From contig CAWESL010000012.1 of assembly GCA_963811705.1 (NCBI GenBank), positions 62,001-126,000 on the forward strand: a stretch of 64,000 bases of DNA, in the 5' to 3' direction. The translations under genes and the position numbers were made by a program. Under the pieces are notes generated by a model. The model had not been told where the DNA came from. It did no database searches and saw nothing but the letters and a program-made list of their open reading frames with translations. The stretch is from DATJPR01 sp963811705 (GTDB taxonomy: Bacteria > Bacteroidota > Ignavibacteria > UBA10030 > UBA6906). Shown here in pieces: positions 17,410 to 26,657 of this stretch. How positions within the stretch are numbered: position 1 is the first letter of the stretch; every line of letters starts with the position of its first letter.

Positions 17410-17937
17410 ATGGATAATACCATGCGTCAAACGGAAAGCCCTGTGACAGCGCCGCAGATACGGAGGCGGGACCTCTCGTTGCTGCAACGGTCGTATATCC
17501 CCGAGATTGTAAAAGGGATGACGCTTACGCTCCGGAGTTTTTTCCGGCCGAAGTTCACGCGTCAATATCCCGAAGAGCGGTGGAATCCACCTTCATCGTT
17601 TCGAGGACGACCGGTGCTGGTAGAGGAAAACGGTGTGGAACGGTGCGTTGCCTGCGGGCTCTGTGCCCGGGTTTGTCCGGCGCTCGCCATCGAGGTGCAA
17701 GCCGCGGAAACAGAGCTGGATAAGGAGCGATATCCTGAGCGCTTCGAGATCAATATGCTCCGGTGCATTTTCTGCGGGTTTTGCGAAGAAGTCTGCCCTG
17801 AAGAAGCGATCATCATGAGTGACGAATACGAGCTTGCGTTCCAGAATACCGAAGATGCGGTGTACGGGAAAGAGAAGCTCCTCATGTCGATGGATCGTTT
17901 GCGGCCACGGCTGGAATTTCTCCGCAAGAACAGGTAG
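17410..17937 (+). CDS. nuoI: NADH-quinone oxidoreductase subunit I
   Basis: A 175-residue 8Fe ferredoxin-type subunit carrying clusters N6a and N6b. The two motifs are CVACGLCARVCP (~residues 78-89) and CIFCGFCEEVCP (~117-128). The N-terminal region (GMTLTLRSFFRPKFTRQYPEE) is the membrane-associating part of NuoI. It is the last gene of the operon: 140 bases without an obvious terminator separate it from the next gene. Confidence 0.95.
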   Translation: MDNTMRQTESPVTAPQIRRRDLSLLQRSYIPEIVKGMTLTLRSFFRPKFTRQYPEERWNPPSSFRGRPVLVEENGVERCVACGLCARVCPALAIEVQAAETELDKERYPERFEINMLRCIFCGFCEEVCPEEAIIMSDEYELAFQNTEDAVYGKEKLLMSMDRLRPRLEFLRKNR

Positions 17938-18078
17938 TCGGCTTCTCTCTTCCTTCGAAACGCTCCAGGCGGAGGTCGCCCCACTTTTCGGGTGTACTTG
18001 CGATCCTCTGGAATCCTGCGCAGTTTTTCGCTACATTCCATTTCTACCCTCAATTCCCTCGACTGAATCATCTCGCGC

Positions 18079-19428
18079 ATGGACGTTTTTTGGCTTGAAA
18101 TCGCCGGAGTTGCATGTCTCATCGGGGCAGTGGGATTTTTTTCCGCCTGCGAAGTCGCTGTCCTCTCTTCCAGGAAAAGTCGTCTCCGCGAGCTTGCGGC
18201 GGAAGGGAACCGCGCTGCCAAGACGGTCCTCCTGTTCAAGGAGGCGCCCGAACGGTTCCTGGCGACAGTCCATGTCGGTGTAATCTTTTCGTTGATCCTT
18301 GCCTCCGGTCTCTCCGGCATGCTGGGTTTCGTCTATCTTGAACCCGCCCTTCGATCGCTGGGGTATCGGTGGGTTGTCGAGGCCAGCGGGTGGCTGACCC
18401 TGGGCATCGTCGGAGCAATCGTCGGGTTTCTGGTCGTTGTCCTCGGGGAACTCGTCCCAAAGTCTCTCGCCCTCCGAAATTCTGTCGGGGTCGCCCTGAC
18501 CGTTGCCGGGCTTTTGCGTGTCTTCTCCGTCGCATTCCGTCTCCCTGCGCGTGTCCTCACGGCCTCCAGCAATCTCGTCCTTCGACCGTTCAAGGATCAG
18601 ACGACGTTCACGGAAGCACGGATCTCCGAAGAAGAATTCAAATTGATACTCGACGAGGGGGCGCGGCAGGGAGTCATCGACAAGACCGAGCACGAACTCA
18701 TTGAGAGCATCTTTGAGTTCACGGACACGGCCGCAAAAGAAGTCATGATACCCCGGACGGACGTCGTCGCGATCGACCTCGAGATGTCGCGGGAACGCAT
18801 CCTCAAAATCGTTCTGGAGGAGGGATATTCCCGCATGCCGGTCTATCGTGGGACGATCGACAACGTCGTGGGGATCATCTACACGAAAGACCTGCTGGGA
18901 GTCGTCGAATACGGAACCCTCATCATCCTTCAGGACATATTGCGGCCGGCATACTTTGTCCCGGAAACAAAGAAGATCAGTCAGATTATGCATGAACTCC
19001 AGGCAAGGCGGATTCACATGGCCATTGTCTTCGACGAGTTCGGCGGGATGGAGGGGATCATCACGATGGAGGACATTCTCGAGGAAATCGTCGGCGAAAT
19101 TCACGATGAGTATGACGAGGTGCTCAAGGACATCGAACTCGCCGGAGATGGTTCATATGTTGTCAACGGCCGAACTTCAATCCGGGATTTCAATGAGCGA
19201 TGCAAGGCGGAGATCCCCGAGACACCGGATTATGAAACCGTGGGAGGTTTTCTTGCGAAGGTCATCGGACGAATCCCGGAGTTGAATGAGGACGTCGTTT
19301 CTCAAGGATTTGTGTTTACGATAACGAAAAAAAGTCAACGCAGGGTCCGGCAGGTCCGCGTGCGGAAGTCGGCGGTCCCCGAGGGCCCGCATGCCGGGGC
19401 GAATCCGTCGGACCGACCAAACGGATGA
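18079..19428 (+). CDS. CNNM/CorC (HlyC/CorC) family transporter-associated protein
   Basis: A 449-residue protein with an N-terminal DUF21/CNNM membrane domain (about four helices, residues 1-170). A CBS-domain pair follows (~200-330, EVMIPRTDVVAID ... YSRMPVYRGTIDNVVGIIYTKDLL ... MAIVFDEFGG). The C-terminal CorC_HlyC domain is at ~345-430 (GRTSIRDFNERC). Family members are implicated in Mg2+/Co2+ efflux or ion homeostasis and sense adenine nucleotides through the CBS domains. The stop overlaps the epimerase start (ATGA). Confidence 0.88.
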   Translation: MDVFWLEIAGVACLIGAVGFFSACEVAVLSSRKSRLRELAAEGNRAAKTVLLFKEAPERFLATVHVGVIFSLILASGLSGMLGFVYLEPALRSLGYRWVVEASGWLTLGIVGAIVGFLVVVLGELVPKSLALRNSVGVALTVAGLLRVFSVAFRLPARVLTASSNLVLRPFKDQTTFTEARISEEEFKLILDEGARQGVIDKTEHELIESIFEFTDTAAKEVMIPRTDVVAIDLEMSRERILKIVLEEGYSRMPVYRGTIDNVVGIIYTKDLLGVVEYGTLIILQDILRPAYFVPETKKISQIMHELQARRIHMAIVFDEFGGMEGIITMEDILEEIVGEIHDEYDEVLKDIELAGDGSYVVNGRTSIRDFNERCKAEIPETPDYETVGGFLAKVIGRIPELNEDVVSQGFVFTITKKSQRRVRQVRVRKSAVPEGPHAGANPSDRPNG

Positions 19429-20582
19429 GGAAGAGCCAAGTGCCAAAGAAGAAAATCCTGGTTGTTTTCGGAACCAGACCAGAAGCAATAAAGCTCGCGC
19501 CGGTTGTTCGCGAACTCGAACGACACCCAAAGTCGTTCCGTCCACGTGTGTGCGTGACCGCCCAACACCGGGAGATGTTGGATCAGGTGCTTTCAATTTT
19601 CCGTTTGAACGTGGACCACGACCTGAACATCATGAAAAAGGGGCAGTCCCTGGAGGACGTGACCTCCCGCGTTTTGACAGGGATGAAGACCGTTCTCTCG
19701 GAAGAGCGCCCGGATATGGTAGTTGTCCAGGGGGACACCACAACGACTTTTGCGACAGCACTTGCTGCATATTACGCGAATGTGCCGATCGCGCATGTGG
19801 AGGCGGGATTGCGCACGTGGCAAAAGAGAAGCCCGTTTCCTGAAGAGATCAATCGGGTGCTCACGACACACATTGCCGATCTGCATTTCCCGCCGACCCC
19901 GCAATCGAAGAACAATCTTCTGCGGGAAGGTGTTGCATCAAATCGCATCGTCGTCACCGGCAACACCGTCATCGACGCTCTGTTCTTCGTCAGAAAAGCA
20001 ATACGGCGCGACTATTCGAAGTACCGAAAGCAGTTCGCGGCGATCGATTTTTCCCGGCGCATTGTCCTGGTGACGGGACACAGGCGAGAGAACTTCGGCT
20101 CCGGGTTTGAAGACATTTGCAGGGCTCTCCGGACGCTTGCGGCGATGGAGCCGGAGATCGAGATTGTCTACCCGGTGCATCTTAACCCGAACGTCCAGAG
20201 ACCCGTGCGGGAAATCCTTTCCGGGCTGCGAAACGTTCACCTCCTGGAACCGCAGGAATATCGGCCATTCGTTTTTCTCATGGACAGTGCGTATCTCATC
20301 CTGACGGATTCCGGCGGGGTTCAGGAAGAGGCCCCGTCTCTCGGGAAGCCCGTGCTCGTCATGCGCAAACACACGGAACGACCCGAGGCGGTTCGAGCGG
20401 GAACGGTGCGCCTCGTCGGCACCGACAGCAGGACAATCGTCCGCGAAGTCGAGCGACTCCTGCATGATCGTGTACGGTATGCAACGATGAGCCGTGCGCA
20501 CAATCCCTATGGCGATGGACGATCGAGCCGTCGCATTGTGAGCGCCATACGATCCTATTTGCGCGCGGCTTCGTCGCGTTGA
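19425..20582 (+). CDS. wecB: UDP-N-acetylglucosamine 2-epimerase (non-hydrolysing)
   Basis: A 385-residue enzyme converting UDP-GlcNAc to UDP-ManNAc for surface polysaccharides. Family motifs include FGTRPEAIKLAPV near the N-terminus, QGDTTTTF, HVEAGLRT, PFPEEINR, TGHRRENFG and LTDSGGVQEEAPSLGKPVLV. The ATG at 19425 overlaps the previous stop; a GTG five codons later has a purine-rich stretch before it and is an alternative. It is the first gene of a polysaccharide block with methyltransferases, a flippase and glycosyltransferases. Confidence 0.93.
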   Translation: MRKSQVPKKKILVVFGTRPEAIKLAPVVRELERHPKSFRPRVCVTAQHREMLDQVLSIFRLNVDHDLNIMKKGQSLEDVTSRVLTGMKTVLSEERPDMVVVQGDTTTTFATALAAYYANVPIAHVEAGLRTWQKRSPFPEEINRVLTTHIADLHFPPTPQSKNNLLREGVASNRIVVTGNTVIDALFFVRKAIRRDYSKYRKQFAAIDFSRRIVLVTGHRRENFGSGFEDICRALRTLAAMEPEIEIVYPVHLNPNVQRPVREILSGLRNVHLLEPQEYRPFVFLMDSAYLILTDSGGVQEEAPSLGKPVLVMRKHTERPEAVRAGTVRLVGTDSRTIVREVERLLHDRVRYATMSRAHNPYGDGRSSRRIVSAIRSYLRAASSR

Positions 20583-20635
20583 TTTCTCAGACCACCGCAG
20601 CGACGCGCGCACGGTTTGCTCAGGAAAGGAAGGTC

Positions 20636-21301
20636 ATGATCGGAGAAGAGATCCGTTCGAAGGTGTTCAGGGACACGAAGAATTTCTACAGGACCTTCCC
20701 CGAAGGGGTCGTCGGGCCGACCCTCGTGCGATTCACGCAACGACATGCCGGTAAGAGGATCCTGGATCTCGGTTGCGCGACAGGGAACTATTGCACTGTA
20801 TTGACAAAGCTCGGGTTCGAAGTAACCGGAGCAGATGTCAACAAAGAGTACGTCGAAATTGCCCGTCGGAGGGGTGTCGATGCCGTCCCGATCGAGGACA
20901 AGGTCCCTTTTCCCGATGGCTCATTCGATTCTGTTATCGTCTTCGAGGTCCTCGAACACCTGGTGAACCCTGAGAGCGTCGTACGGGAGGCACGCCGCCT
21001 TGCCCGCAAGAACGTCCTTTTTACGACACCGAACAGCGGCGGGATTGAAGGGCTTCAGCGACAGAATCTTCTGATGGAGCACTTCGCAGACCTTGACCAC
21101 AGGAACTTCTTCACCGTGGAGTCGTTGGCGCTGCTGCTCAAACCGCATTTCCGCAGGGTGACCGTGTACGAAGATGAAGGTATCAACCCGCTCGGCCTCT
21201 TTGCATTTCGTCCGATACGGTTGGCCGGGGCAGTTCTCGTCCGCTCACACCTGTGGCGTCCGCGGTTCCATTTCCGGCTGTACGCCCTGGCTGAGGTCTG
21301 A
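20636..21301 (+). CDS. SAM-dependent class I methyltransferase
   Basis: A 221-residue protein started at ATG 20636, which has AAGGAAGG just upstream; a TTG at 20579 overlapping the epimerase stop is less likely. SAM motif I is ILDLGCATGNYC. Motif II/acidic loop region is VTGADVNKEYVEIARRRG, and VIVFEVLEHLVNPESVV is the Methyltransf_11-type motif IV region. The context suggests methylation of a sugar or lipid carrier-linked intermediate; the acceptor is unknown. Confidence 0.85.
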   Translation: MIGEEIRSKVFRDTKNFYRTFPEGVVGPTLVRFTQRHAGKRILDLGCATGNYCTVLTKLGFEVTGADVNKEYVEIARRRGVDAVPIEDKVPFPDGSFDSVIVFEVLEHLVNPESVVREARRLARKNVLFTTPNSGGIEGLQRQNLLMEHFADLDHRNFFTVESLALLLKPHFRRVTVYEDEGINPLGLFAFRPIRLAGAVLVRSHLWRPRFHFRLYALAEV

Positions 21302-21302
21302 G

Positions 21303-22850
21303 ATGAAGGAAACCCCCCGGAAGATCATCCGGAATACACTTGGGAACTCCGCCAGTTTCGCCTATGCGTTCATCGCTAACATTTTTCTCCTTCCGTACAT
21401 TGTCCACTCTCTCGGTCCAATGTACTACGGGGGCATCTGGGCCGTGCTTGGTGCCTTGACGGCGTACCTGGGCCTGCTCGATCTCGGGACAAGCACCGCC
21501 TTTGTGAAGTACATCGCGGAATACCACACCAAGCGTGACCCTGACGCTCTGGTGGAGATCGTGAATACCGGCTTGTGCATCTATGCCGCGATCGCTGTCG
21601 TGCTGCTTTTGGTGACGTTTCTCTTCGACCGGTGGATCCTCGAGGTGATCGGCGAGCCCGCGGCGATCATCGAGGACGCTCGTTTTGTGCTCCGCGTCGG
21701 GATGGTCACGTTCGTGCTCGCGAATATCGCCGCTCCTGTGACATCGATCCTCCCGGGAATTCAACGGATGGACATCAATGCGTATGTCGCAATTGCCGCC
21801 CAGACGATTTCCATCGTGGGAACGGTTGTGGCTCTCCAGGGCGGCTACGGAGTAAGAGGGTTGATACTCAACAACCTTGTTGTCGTGCTCTTTACCGTGA
21901 TCGCCCTGACGATCCTTGCGTTTCGCGAACTGCCTTATCTCCGCCTCCACGTGAAGTTCTTCCGCCGGAACCGCGTTCGGCAACTGATCAGGTATGGACT
22001 GAACCTCCAGGTGGGACGGCTCGGGGACCTGGTGGTATTTCAAACCGATCGCCTCTTCAATCTCCGGTTTTTCGGAAACGTTGCGGCGGCGTTCTATGAC
22101 CTCGGAGCGCGCATCAACGGCGCCGCACGCTCTCTCATCCTCCTCCTGATTTCGGCGCTTATCCCCGCCGTCGCGGAGATCGAAGCGCAACAGGATCGCG
22201 ACCGCCTTGTCGTGCTCTATGTGCGTGGCTCGCGATATATTGCCGTAGGAGCGACCTTTGTGTTTATTTTTGTCGGAACATTCGCCCCGCTCTTGATGGG
22301 CGCCTGGATGGGGAACGAGTATGCTTCGTCCGCCGTCATTGTGCGAATCCTGGCCGTCGGCTACTTTGCCAACATTGTGACCGGCGTCGCAAGTGCGATG
22401 GTCGCCGGTCTGGGCCGGACGGATTTCAGCAGGCGCTTCGGCGTCTTTGTCATCGTCATGAATATCATTGCGGCGGTCGCTGGAGCATTTTTGTGGGGAT
22501 CGGTCGGCATTGCGATCGGCACGTCGTTCTCGCTTGTGCTCGGGGCGGTTTACTTCCTCGGGATGTTTCACCGGCATATGCAGGTATCCATGCGCACCAT
22601 CGCCGCGGTGTTCCTGAAACCCGCGATCATCGGCATCGGAGCGTCGCTCCTTGCTCTGGGGATGCAGCGGCTGCTTCCCTTGCCTGAGACAACACGGGGC
22701 GAGCAAATCATCCTCGTCATGGTTCTCCTTGTCATCTACAGCGCGACCTTCGGCGGGATGCTTTTCGGGTGGAAGGTGTTCGATGCGTACGACATCGGAC
22801 TCATGCAAACCCTGTGGCGACGGTTTGCGCTGTCGAAGACGGGAAAGTAG
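21303..22850 (+). CDS. Polysaccharide flippase (Wzx/MVF-type)
   Basis: A 515-residue membrane protein with about 14 hydrophobic segments, starting one base after the preceding stop (AGGTCTGAG as ribosome site). The N-terminus (IRNTLGNSASFAYAFIANIFLLPYIVHSLG) and the repeated helix pairs match the oligosaccharide flippase/polysaccharide biosynthesis family. It would move lipid-linked oligosaccharide units across the inner membrane. Position between glycan-modifying genes and a glycosyltransferase run supports this. Confidence 0.85.
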   Translation: MKETPRKIIRNTLGNSASFAYAFIANIFLLPYIVHSLGPMYYGGIWAVLGALTAYLGLLDLGTSTAFVKYIAEYHTKRDPDALVEIVNTGLCIYAAIAVVLLLVTFLFDRWILEVIGEPAAIIEDARFVLRVGMVTFVLANIAAPVTSILPGIQRMDINAYVAIAAQTISIVGTVVALQGGYGVRGLILNNLVVVLFTVIALTILAFRELPYLRLHVKFFRRNRVRQLIRYGLNLQVGRLGDLVVFQTDRLFNLRFFGNVAAAFYDLGARINGAARSLILLLISALIPAVAEIEAQQDRDRLVVLYVRGSRYIAVGATFVFIFVGTFAPLLMGAWMGNEYASSAVIVRILAVGYFANIVTGVASAMVAGLGRTDFSRRFGVFVIVMNIIAAVAGAFLWGSVGIAIGTSFSLVLGAVYFLGMFHRHMQVSMRTIAAVFLKPAIIGIGASLLALGMQRLLPLPETTRGEQIILVMVLLVIYSATFGGMLFGWKVFDAYDIGLMQTLWRRFALSKTGK

Positions 22851-22910
22851 ATCACTGCTTCCCGACAGTGCGATCGAGAGTATCCGTGGATCTCGAGAAG
22901 GAATGGTACG

Positions 22911-23648
22911 ATGAGCAGACTCGACAACGTGGCAAAGACGATCGTCCTGTATGTCCGGAAGGTATCAACGCGATTTCGTGCGCTTGATCGGGAAGCCGTT
23001 GCGGCGCACTATCTGAAAGGTGCGGGACTGGAGATCGGCGCCCTGCACAATCCGCTAATCATACCCGGGAATGCACGCGTGCGGTACGTCGACCGGATGT
23101 CCGTCAAAGAGCTCCGTCGGCAATATCCTGAGCTTGCATCGGAACGTTTGACGGAACCGGATATCATCGACGATGGAGAACGCCTGTCCACCGTTGCCGC
23201 AGAGTCGCAAGATTTCGTCGTTGCCAACCATTTCCTGGAGCATTGCGAGAACCCGATCCAGACCCTTTACAATTTCCTGCGCGTTCTGAAAGTCGGCGGC
23301 ATTCTGTACATGTGCATCCCCGATAAACGGTACACGTTCGACAAGGATCGTCCGGTAACCCCGTTTGATCACCTCGAACGAGACTATCGGGAAGGCCCCG
23401 CCTGGTCCCGGCTGCAGCATTTCGAGGAGTGGGTCGAACTGATGGAGAAAGTCTCGCCGCCGGAGAAGGCGCGTGAGCGGGTGAATGGACTGATGGCAAT
23501 GAACTACAGCATTCATTTTCACGTATGGACCCAGTCAGAGCTCCTCGAGTTCGTCCGGAAATTGCGGGACGAAATCCGCATGGGGATTGAGCTGGAGCTC
23601 TTCCTCAAGCTGGGAGGAGAAGTGCTGATCGTACTACGAAAGGCTTAG
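22911..23648 (+). CDS. SAM-dependent methyltransferase of the polysaccharide block
   Basis: A 245-residue protein. Residues ~37-45 (GLEIGALHNPL) are a variant SAM-binding loop, and the segment DFVVANHFLEHCENPIQTLYNFLRVLKVGGILYMCIPDKR is the motif IV-V region of Methyltransf_11-like enzymes. This subtype with LEIGA...NP is common in O-antigen clusters. Acceptor unknown. It is preceded by a 60-base gap and followed 33 bases later by the first of four GT2 genes. Confidence 0.78.
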   Translation: MSRLDNVAKTIVLYVRKVSTRFRALDREAVAAHYLKGAGLEIGALHNPLIIPGNARVRYVDRMSVKELRRQYPELASERLTEPDIIDDGERLSTVAAESQDFVVANHFLEHCENPIQTLYNFLRVLKVGGILYMCIPDKRYTFDKDRPVTPFDHLERDYREGPAWSRLQHFEEWVELMEKVSPPEKARERVNGLMAMNYSIHFHVWTQSELLEFVRKLRDEIRMGIELELFLKLGGEVLIVLRKA

Positions 23649-23681
23649 AGCGCGGCGCCCCGGGTTCGCCACCGCAGGATC

Positions 23682-24686
23682 ATGAAGAATCCACTGATCT
23701 CCGTCATCATTGTCAACCTCAATACGCGCGACCTCCTGCGCGCTTGTCTCACCTCCATTCTGGCGGATGCGTCGGCAACTGACACGGAGATCATCGTCAT
23801 TGACAACGGTTCTTCCGACGACAGCGTCATGATGGTACGGCGGGAGTTTCCCCGCGTCCTCCTTCAAGTAAATGCCGGGAACCAACGGTTTGCACGGCCA
23901 AACAACGACGGCATGAAGCGAGCGCGGGGCCGGTACATGTTCTTTTTGAATTCCGATGCCGAAATTACCAATGGCACATTGGGAGCCCTCGTTCAGTTTA
24001 TGGAGTCGCATCCGGAAGCGGGCGCGTGCGGTCCACTGCTCGAATACCCCGACGGTCGCCTTCAACGGTCCGTCTCCATGTTCCACTCCCCGTGGACGCA
24101 CATATGCGACATGCTTTTTCTTGATGCATTGTTCCCGCACACGAAGATCTTCGTCGGTGGCGAGATGATGAAGTATCCGTACGACGCTTCGAAGACACAG
24201 ACGGTGGAAAGTCTCATGGGTGCCGCGTTCATGGTTCGGCGGGAAGTGGTCGATCGGTCGGGGATGTTCGACGAGCGCCTGACCGTGTTCTACAACGAGA
24301 TGGACTGGTTCAGGAGAATGAAGGAGGACGGATGGCTGGTGTTCTACGCCCCTGTCGCGAGAGTCATCCACCATCGTGGCGTGACATCCGAGAGCATGAA
24401 CCGGGGGTATCAGTATCTCGGCGAGATGTACTACAATGTCTTCCATTACTATCGCAAATATTATGGAGCCTGGGGGCTCGCGACCTACCGCTTCTGGCTC
24501 GTGGTCGGTTTCCTTTTGCGATGGATCCTCTGGCAGGGGAGATCCCTGTTCAGCGTGTCCGAGAAGACTACCGTTCAGCTCGGGTATACGAGAAAAGTTC
24601 TGGCGATAGCCCTGCGGATCTGGGTGCCGGCGGAACGCTATGCGCCGGCCTTTCCGGAAGACGGAGACGCAACCGATGCCCGGTGA
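23682..24686 (+). CDS. Family 2 glycosyltransferase (rhamnosyltransferase-like)
   Basis: A 334-residue GT-A enzyme. It begins SVIIVNLNTRDLL, has VIDNGSSDDS, the metal-binding FFLNSDAEI (DxD-like, here SDA) and the acceptor-side DERLTVFYNEMDWFRRMKEDGW. A C-terminal hydrophobic/aromatic stretch (FWLVVGFLLRWILW) suggests membrane association. It is most like WcaA/RfbF-type sugar transferases; the sugar is not predictable. Confidence 0.85.
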   Translation: MKNPLISVIIVNLNTRDLLRACLTSILADASATDTEIIVIDNGSSDDSVMMVRREFPRVLLQVNAGNQRFARPNNDGMKRARGRYMFFLNSDAEITNGTLGALVQFMESHPEAGACGPLLEYPDGRLQRSVSMFHSPWTHICDMLFLDALFPHTKIFVGGEMMKYPYDASKTQTVESLMGAAFMVRREVVDRSGMFDERLTVFYNEMDWFRRMKEDGWLVFYAPVARVIHHRGVTSESMNRGYQYLGEMYYNVFHYYRKYYGAWGLATYRFWLVVGFLLRWILWQGRSLFSVSEKTTVQLGYTRKVLAIALRIWVPAERYAPAFPEDGDATDAR

Positions 24687-25704
24687 AAACCCAGACGCTC
24701 AACGGCTTGTCAGCGTCATCATTGTGCACTTCAACGGGAGTGAGCTTCTCCGACACTGTCTCACCTCAGTGTTCGCGCAATCGTATCAACGGATTGAAGT
24801 GATCGTGGTCGACAACGGGTCGACGGACGGGAGCGAACGGATGCTCAGGGACGAGTTTCCACGGGTTGTGGTACTCGTCAATTCGCAAAACCTGGGATTC
24901 GCCGAGGCAAACAATCAGGGAGTCCGGGCGGCGTCCGGCGAGGTGGTCGTTCTCCTGAACAACGACACCGTTGTGGAAGATGGTTGGATCGAAGGACTGC
25001 TCCGGACCCTGGCGCTGCCGGAAGTGGCCGTTGCGACATCAAAAGTCATCACGGAAGGGGTCCCCGAACGATTCTATGAGATGAACGGCACGATCAACTT
25101 CCTTGGCTACAACATCATGCGGCATTTTGCCGACACGAGCCGGGTCTTCTTCGGAGGAGGAGCGTCCCTTGCGTTTCAAAAGCGCGTGGTGGGGGAACCC
25201 TTCCCGGCCGAATATTTTCTTTATCACGAGGATGTGTTTCTCTCCTGGAGAATGCGGTTGCTTGGGTTCGATGTTCGCATGGCGCAGGACTCCATCGTTC
25301 ACCATGTCGGGAGCGCGAGTACGAAGCGACAACCATCTGCGCTGACGTCATTCTATCAGGAGAGAAATCGGCTGCTGAACATGCTCCTTCTGTTCGAGTC
25401 CCGGACCCTCCTCGTATTGCTCCCATATCTGCTGGCAGACGCAATTGCCAAGACTACCGTGAGCATTCTGGGAGCAGGGAAATCCTTCTTGGGCATCGTG
25501 AGAGCATACGGATGGGTGTTGTTTCATCCTGCCTGGATAGTGCGTCGTCGCAAGATGCTCCAGTCGCAACGCATAGTCGCCGACTCACGGATTCTCGCAC
25601 TGATGAGTCCAAAGGTCCTCGCGATCGGAGGACAGATCGGCCGATGGGCAAACCAATGCTCTGTGTGGTACGCTGAAGCAACGGGATTGCTGAAGCATGA
25701 CTGA
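24676..25704 (+). CDS. Family 2 glycosyltransferase
   Basis: A 342-residue protein from ATG 24676, overlapping the previous gene by 11 bases. Signatures: SVIIVHFNGSELL, VVDNGSTDGSERM, VVLLNNDTVVE and FLYHEDVFLSWRMRLLGFDV. The C-terminal region has an amphipathic/hydrophobic stretch. It is clearly paralogous to the upstream and downstream GT2 genes, so this block probably grew by tandem duplication. Confidence 0.85.
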   Translation: MPGENPDAQRLVSVIIVHFNGSELLRHCLTSVFAQSYQRIEVIVVDNGSTDGSERMLRDEFPRVVVLVNSQNLGFAEANNQGVRAASGEVVVLLNNDTVVEDGWIEGLLRTLALPEVAVATSKVITEGVPERFYEMNGTINFLGYNIMRHFADTSRVFFGGGASLAFQKRVVGEPFPAEYFLYHEDVFLSWRMRLLGFDVRMAQDSIVHHVGSASTKRQPSALTSFYQERNRLLNMLLLFESRTLLVLLPYLLADAIAKTTVSILGAGKSFLGIVRAYGWVLFHPAWIVRRRKMLQSQRIVADSRILALMSPKVLAIGGQIGRWANQCSVWYAEATGLLKHD

Positions 25705-26650
25705 GACAACCGTCATCATCGTGTCCTGGAATTGCAGGGACGATCTCCGCGCATGCCTGAAATCGCTTCAGCAGAGCGGCATCGATTCTGTGGGAAGCGT
25801 TGTCGTCGTGGACAACGCATCATCGGACGGGTCGGCGGAGATGGTCCGTCAGGAGTTCCCGTTTGCTTCTCTGCAGCGGTCATCTTCAAACGTGGGATTT
25901 GCCGCGGCGAACAATTTCGCGATCCGGAAGACGCACTCACCGTATGTTCTCTTGCTGAACCCCGATACGGAGGTGCTTCCGCCCGGGCTCGGTCCGCTCG
26001 TCGCATTCATGGACGCCCACCCCGCGGTGTGGGCCGCCGGACCCACATTGCTCAACACCGATCGAAGCCATCAACGAACAGGCGTGCGTTTTCCTTCGGT
26101 CTGGAACCTCCTCGTCGAGGCCATGTTTCTTGATCGACTCTTTCCCGGGACGCATCTCTTCGGAAGTCACCGGGAGCTCTATCGAATGGATGCCGGGCCG
26201 CGTCAGGTCGACTACACCCAGGGCTCCTGTCTGATTGTCCGAAAAGACGCCGTGGAGAGGTCGGTGGGTCTCATCGATGAAGGGTATTTTATGTACTTCG
26301 AAGAGACGGACTGGTGTTATCGGATGCGCAAAGCGGGAGGAGAAGTCTGGATTGTCCCGGAAGCCCGGGTTGTCCATCGCGGCGGGGGAACCACGGGGCA
26401 TTACGACGAGCGTCGCATTCTCCATTACCATCGGAGCCTGTTTCGCTATATCAGCAAAAACGCCGATGCCAGGACGGCATTTGCGGTTCGTGCCGTGATT
26501 GTGCTCCGGTGTCTCCTGCGCCTCTTTCTGTGGAGCGTAATTGCGATCGTTCGGCCTTCGCTTCGTGCGCAGGCTTCTTCCGCCACCCGGGGATACCGTC
26601 GGGTGCTTCCGATTTGTTTTGGGCACGTTTCCGCTCCGACGGAGACCTAG
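25697..26650 (+). CDS. Family 2 glycosyltransferase (rhamnosyltransferase-like)
   Basis: A 317-residue GT2 enzyme overlapping the preceding gene by eight bases. Motifs: TVIIVSWNCRDDL, VVDNASSDGSAEMV, VLLLNPDTEV and GYFMYFEETDWCYRMRKAGG. A hydrophobic segment near residue 275 (AVIVLRCLLRLFLWSVIAIV) may anchor it. It closely parallels the gene two positions upstream. Confidence 0.86.
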   Translation: MTETTVIIVSWNCRDDLRACLKSLQQSGIDSVGSVVVVDNASSDGSAEMVRQEFPFASLQRSSSNVGFAAANNFAIRKTHSPYVLLLNPDTEVLPPGLGPLVAFMDAHPAVWAAGPTLLNTDRSHQRTGVRFPSVWNLLVEAMFLDRLFPGTHLFGSHRELYRMDAGPRQVDYTQGSCLIVRKDAVERSVGLIDEGYFMYFEETDWCYRMRKAGGEVWIVPEARVVHRGGGTTGHYDERRILHYHRSLFRYISKNADARTAFAVRAVIVLRCLLRLFLWSVIAIVRPSLRAQASSATRGYRRVLPICFGHVSAPTET

Positions 26651-26657
26651 ACCGACA

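Noticed and set aside
18031..19104. Minus-strand frame (357 codons) opposite the CNNM/CorC gene
   Set aside because: It is Asp/Arg-rich antisense sequence, and the plus strand has intact CBS and CorC domains.
21183..22808. Long minus-strand frame (541 codons) opposite the flippase
   Set aside because: Composition is extremely charged (His/Asp/Glu/Arg), as expected of the antisense of a membrane-protein gene. The plus strand encodes a full flippase with a good start.
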